Shown in pieces: positions 6,207 to 7,062 of a stretch of DNA of 7,062 nucleotides. The position numbers were made by a program, and so were the translations under genes. The stretch lies in assembly GCA_030039655.1 (NCBI GenBank), contig JASHVC010000214.1, forward strand, positions 1-7,062, in the 5' to 3' direction. Position 1 is the first letter of the stretch; every line of letters begins with the position of its first letter. This DNA comes from Xanthobacteraceae bacterium. GTDB taxonomy: Bacteria; Pseudomonadota; Alphaproteobacteria; Rhizobiales; Xanthobacteraceae. The notes beneath the pieces are model-generated. The model was given only the letters and a program-made list of their open reading frames with translations, ran no database searches and was not told where the DNA came from.

Positions 6207-6536
6207 TCACAACGCGAAACTGGTGCCGCAGCCGCAGGAGGCGGTCGCCTTCGGGTTGTTGATCTTGAAGGACGATCCGATCAGGTCGTCGACGAAGTCG
6301 ATCTCGCTGCCGGCCATGTAGTTGAGCGAAACCGGATCGATCAGCACCGTGGTACCGGCTCGCTCGATCGCGATATCGTCGTCGGCGCGCTCGCGCTCGG
6401 TGTCGAATTTGTATTGGAAGCCCGAGCAACCGCCACCAGCAACGCTGACGCGCAGCATGGTGCCGGCCGGTTCCTGGCGCAGAATTTCGCCAATCCGGTG
6501 CGCGGCCCGCTCGGTCACGGTTACGCTGGCCGTCAT
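6207..6536 (-). CDS. erpA: A-type iron-sulfur cluster carrier (ErpA/IscA/HesB family)
   Basis: A 109-residue cytoplasmic carrier that takes assembled iron-sulfur clusters and passes them to apo-proteins. It shows the full family signature: C37 in S-V-A-G-G-G-C-S-G-F, followed by Q-Y-K-F, then the C-terminal C101-G-C103-G-T-S-F. These three cysteines bind the cluster. Other family features are D-P-V-S-L-N-Y at 67-73 and I-D-F-V at 79-82. The ATG at 6534-6536 has GGAGAAG six to ten bases upstream (6540-6546); a TTG at 6563 would add nine residues that include the ribosome site itself and is rejected. I name it erpA because rhizobial genomes carry erpA beside dgt; sequence alone does not fully separate ErpA from IscA or SufA. 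IlvD and other Fe-S enzymes are plausible clients. Neighbours are divergent dgt and downstream xthA. Confidence 0.93.
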   Translation of the reverse strand: MTASVTVTERAAHRIGEILRQEPAGTMLRVSVAGGGCSGFQYKFDTERERADDDIAIERAGTTVLIDPVSLNYMAGSEIDFVDDLIGSSFKINNPKATASCGCGTSFAL

Positions 6537-6539
6537 TTT

Positions 6540-6546
6540 CTTCTCC
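6540..6546 (-). promoter_or_regulatory. Ribosome binding site for erpA
   Basis: On the minus strand GGAGAAG precedes the ATG at 6536 by three bases (the GGAG core by six). It fixes the start of the 109-residue product. Confidence 0.65.
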
Positions 6547-6566
6547 AGCGTGACACGGCGCAAAAA

Positions 6567-6590
6567 GCCACTTCGCCGATTGCCACTTCG
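6567..6590. repeat. 9-base direct repeat in the erpA-dgt intergenic region
   Basis: GCCACTTCG occurs at 6567-6575 and 6582-6590, start to start 15 bases apart. A third copy is not seen. It falls between the divergent starts, in the likely erpA leader and near a possible dgt promoter. It may be a tandem regulator site or a small duplication. Confidence 0.35.
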
Positions 6591-6608
6591 TCTGCCCGAT
6601 AGTTAAGT
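6580..6608 (+). promoter_or_regulatory. Weak candidate dgt promoter
   Basis: TTGCCA (6580-6585) and TTAAGT (6603-6608) are separated by 17 bases on the plus strand, with the dgt ATG at 6650. Both boxes are imperfect. If real, its -10 overlaps that of the divergent erpA promoter. Confidence 0.2.
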
Positions 6609-6628
6609 GCGGGGGAGGCCGAGGTCAA
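6600..6628 (-). promoter_or_regulatory. Candidate erpA promoter
   Basis: Read on the minus strand, TTGACC (6628-6623) is a good -35 box. After 16-17 bases comes a weak -10 candidate, TTAACT or TAACTA (6606-6600). Transcription would start near 6593 and leave a leader of about 57 bases before erpA. The -35 is close to consensus and the -10 is poor. Confidence 0.35.
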
Positions 6629-6649
6629 TTGCAGAGGCCGGGCGGACCT

Positions 6650-7062
6650 ATGGTGATCGACGCTGCAGCTGCACGCGCGCCTTACGCGAGCGACCCGGCG
6701 TTAAGCCGCGGGCGGCTCCATCCGGAGCCATTAAGCAAGAGCCGGAGCGCCTTCCGTCGCGACTGCGACCGGATCATCCATTCGACCGCCTTCCGCCGCC
6801 TTAAGCACAAGACCCAAGTCTTCGTGTTCGACGAGGGCGACCATTATCGCACGCGCCTCACCCACACGCTCGAAGTGGCGCAAGTCGCCCGTGCGCTTGC
6901 TCGCGCGCTCCGCCTTGACGAGGATCTCGCCGAGGCTCTGGCGCTCGCCCACGACCTTGGTCATCCGCCATTCGGCCATGCGGGCGAGGGCGCGCTTCAT
7001 GAGTGCCTCGCGGCCGTCGGCGGCTTCGATCACAACGCGCAGACGTTGCGCGTGGTGACCAC
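6650..7062 (+). CDS. dgt: Deoxyguanosinetriphosphate triphosphohydrolase-like protein, N-terminal part (truncated by window edge)
   Basis: The frame is open from the ATG at 6650 to the right edge, 137 codons without a stop. It encodes the start of an HD-domain dNTP triphosphohydrolase, which splits dNTPs (dGTP classically) into deoxynucleoside and triphosphate and so trims the dNTP pool. Family blocks are clear: [15 protein letters not shown] (31-45), [11 protein letters not shown] (48-58), and [13 protein letters not shown] (66-78) with metal ligand H72. The HD pair H101-D102 lies in [15 protein letters not shown], and G-G-F-D-H-N-A-Q-T (124-132) follows. The pattern matches the type 2 Dgt-like proteins of alphaproteobacteria, roughly 400 residues long, so about two thirds is outside the window. 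The start is less sure: no clear Shine-Dalgarno, with GTG at 6653 or TTG at 6629 as alternatives. It is divergent from erpA. Confidence 0.95.
   Translation, partial: MVIDAAAARAPYASDPALSRGRLHPEPLSKSRSAFRRDCDRIIHSTAFRRLKHKTQVFVFDEGDHYRTRLTHTLEVAQVARALARALRLDEDLAEALALAHDLGHPPFGHAGEGALHECLAAVGGFDHNAQTLRVVT

Noticed and set aside
1..7062. A new defence system, mobile element, CRISPR array or RNA gene
   Set aside because: I found no integrase, transposase, restriction, toxin-antitoxin, phage or nuclease-helicase gene, no spaced repeats and no tRNA or rRNA sequence. Nearly all of the window is explained by conserved housekeeping genes.

Overview
The window looks like an ordinary chromosomal housekeeping stretch from a GC-rich alphaproteobacterium, most likely of the order Hyphomicrobiales (a Bradyrhizobium/Rhodopseudomonas/Xanthobacteraceae-type organism). 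The protein sequences point there: the dihydroxyacid dehydratase, the 3-methyladenine glycosylase and the dGTPase-like protein all read like rhizobial versions, and the Sel1-repeat protein resembles rhizobial ExoR. This placement comes from remembered family resemblance, not from a search.

Layout, left to right. Positions 1-1085 (+) hold the C-terminal part of valyl-tRNA synthetase, cut by the left edge just before its KMSKS loop. Nine bases later a short Rossmann-fold epimerase/dehydratase-like gene starts with GTG (1095-1811, +). Its 3' end overlaps by 17 bases the convergent gene for a 3-methyladenine DNA glycosylase (1795-2391, -). A 286-base divergent intergenic region (2392-2677) follows, with several small inverted repeats and a possible upstream ORF. 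Then come ilvD (2678-4402, +), a [2Fe-2S]-type dihydroxyacid dehydratase, and an ExoR-like Sel1-repeat protein with a signal peptide (4389-5243, +), whose start lies inside the end of ilvD. Converging on these are xthA (exonuclease III, 5299-6090, -) and, upstream of it on the same strand, an ErpA/IscA-type iron-sulfur carrier (6207-6536, -). The right edge carries the first 137 codons of a divergent dGTPase-like gene (6650 to beyond 7062, +).

How the genes may work together. Mpg and XthA are successive steps of base excision repair, since XthA cleaves the abasic site that Mpg leaves. The A-type carrier could supply the iron-sulfur cluster that IlvD needs. The ExoR-like protein would act in the periplasm on an envelope/exopolysaccharide signalling pathway, and its overlap with ilvD suggests coupled translation. 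I found no mobile element, phage gene, CRISPR array, tRNA, rRNA or new multi-gene system. The points worth a second look are small: gene overlaps, start choices, repeats in two divergent intergenic regions, a compact epimerase-like protein without the usual catalytic motif, and a possible upstream ORF before mpg.
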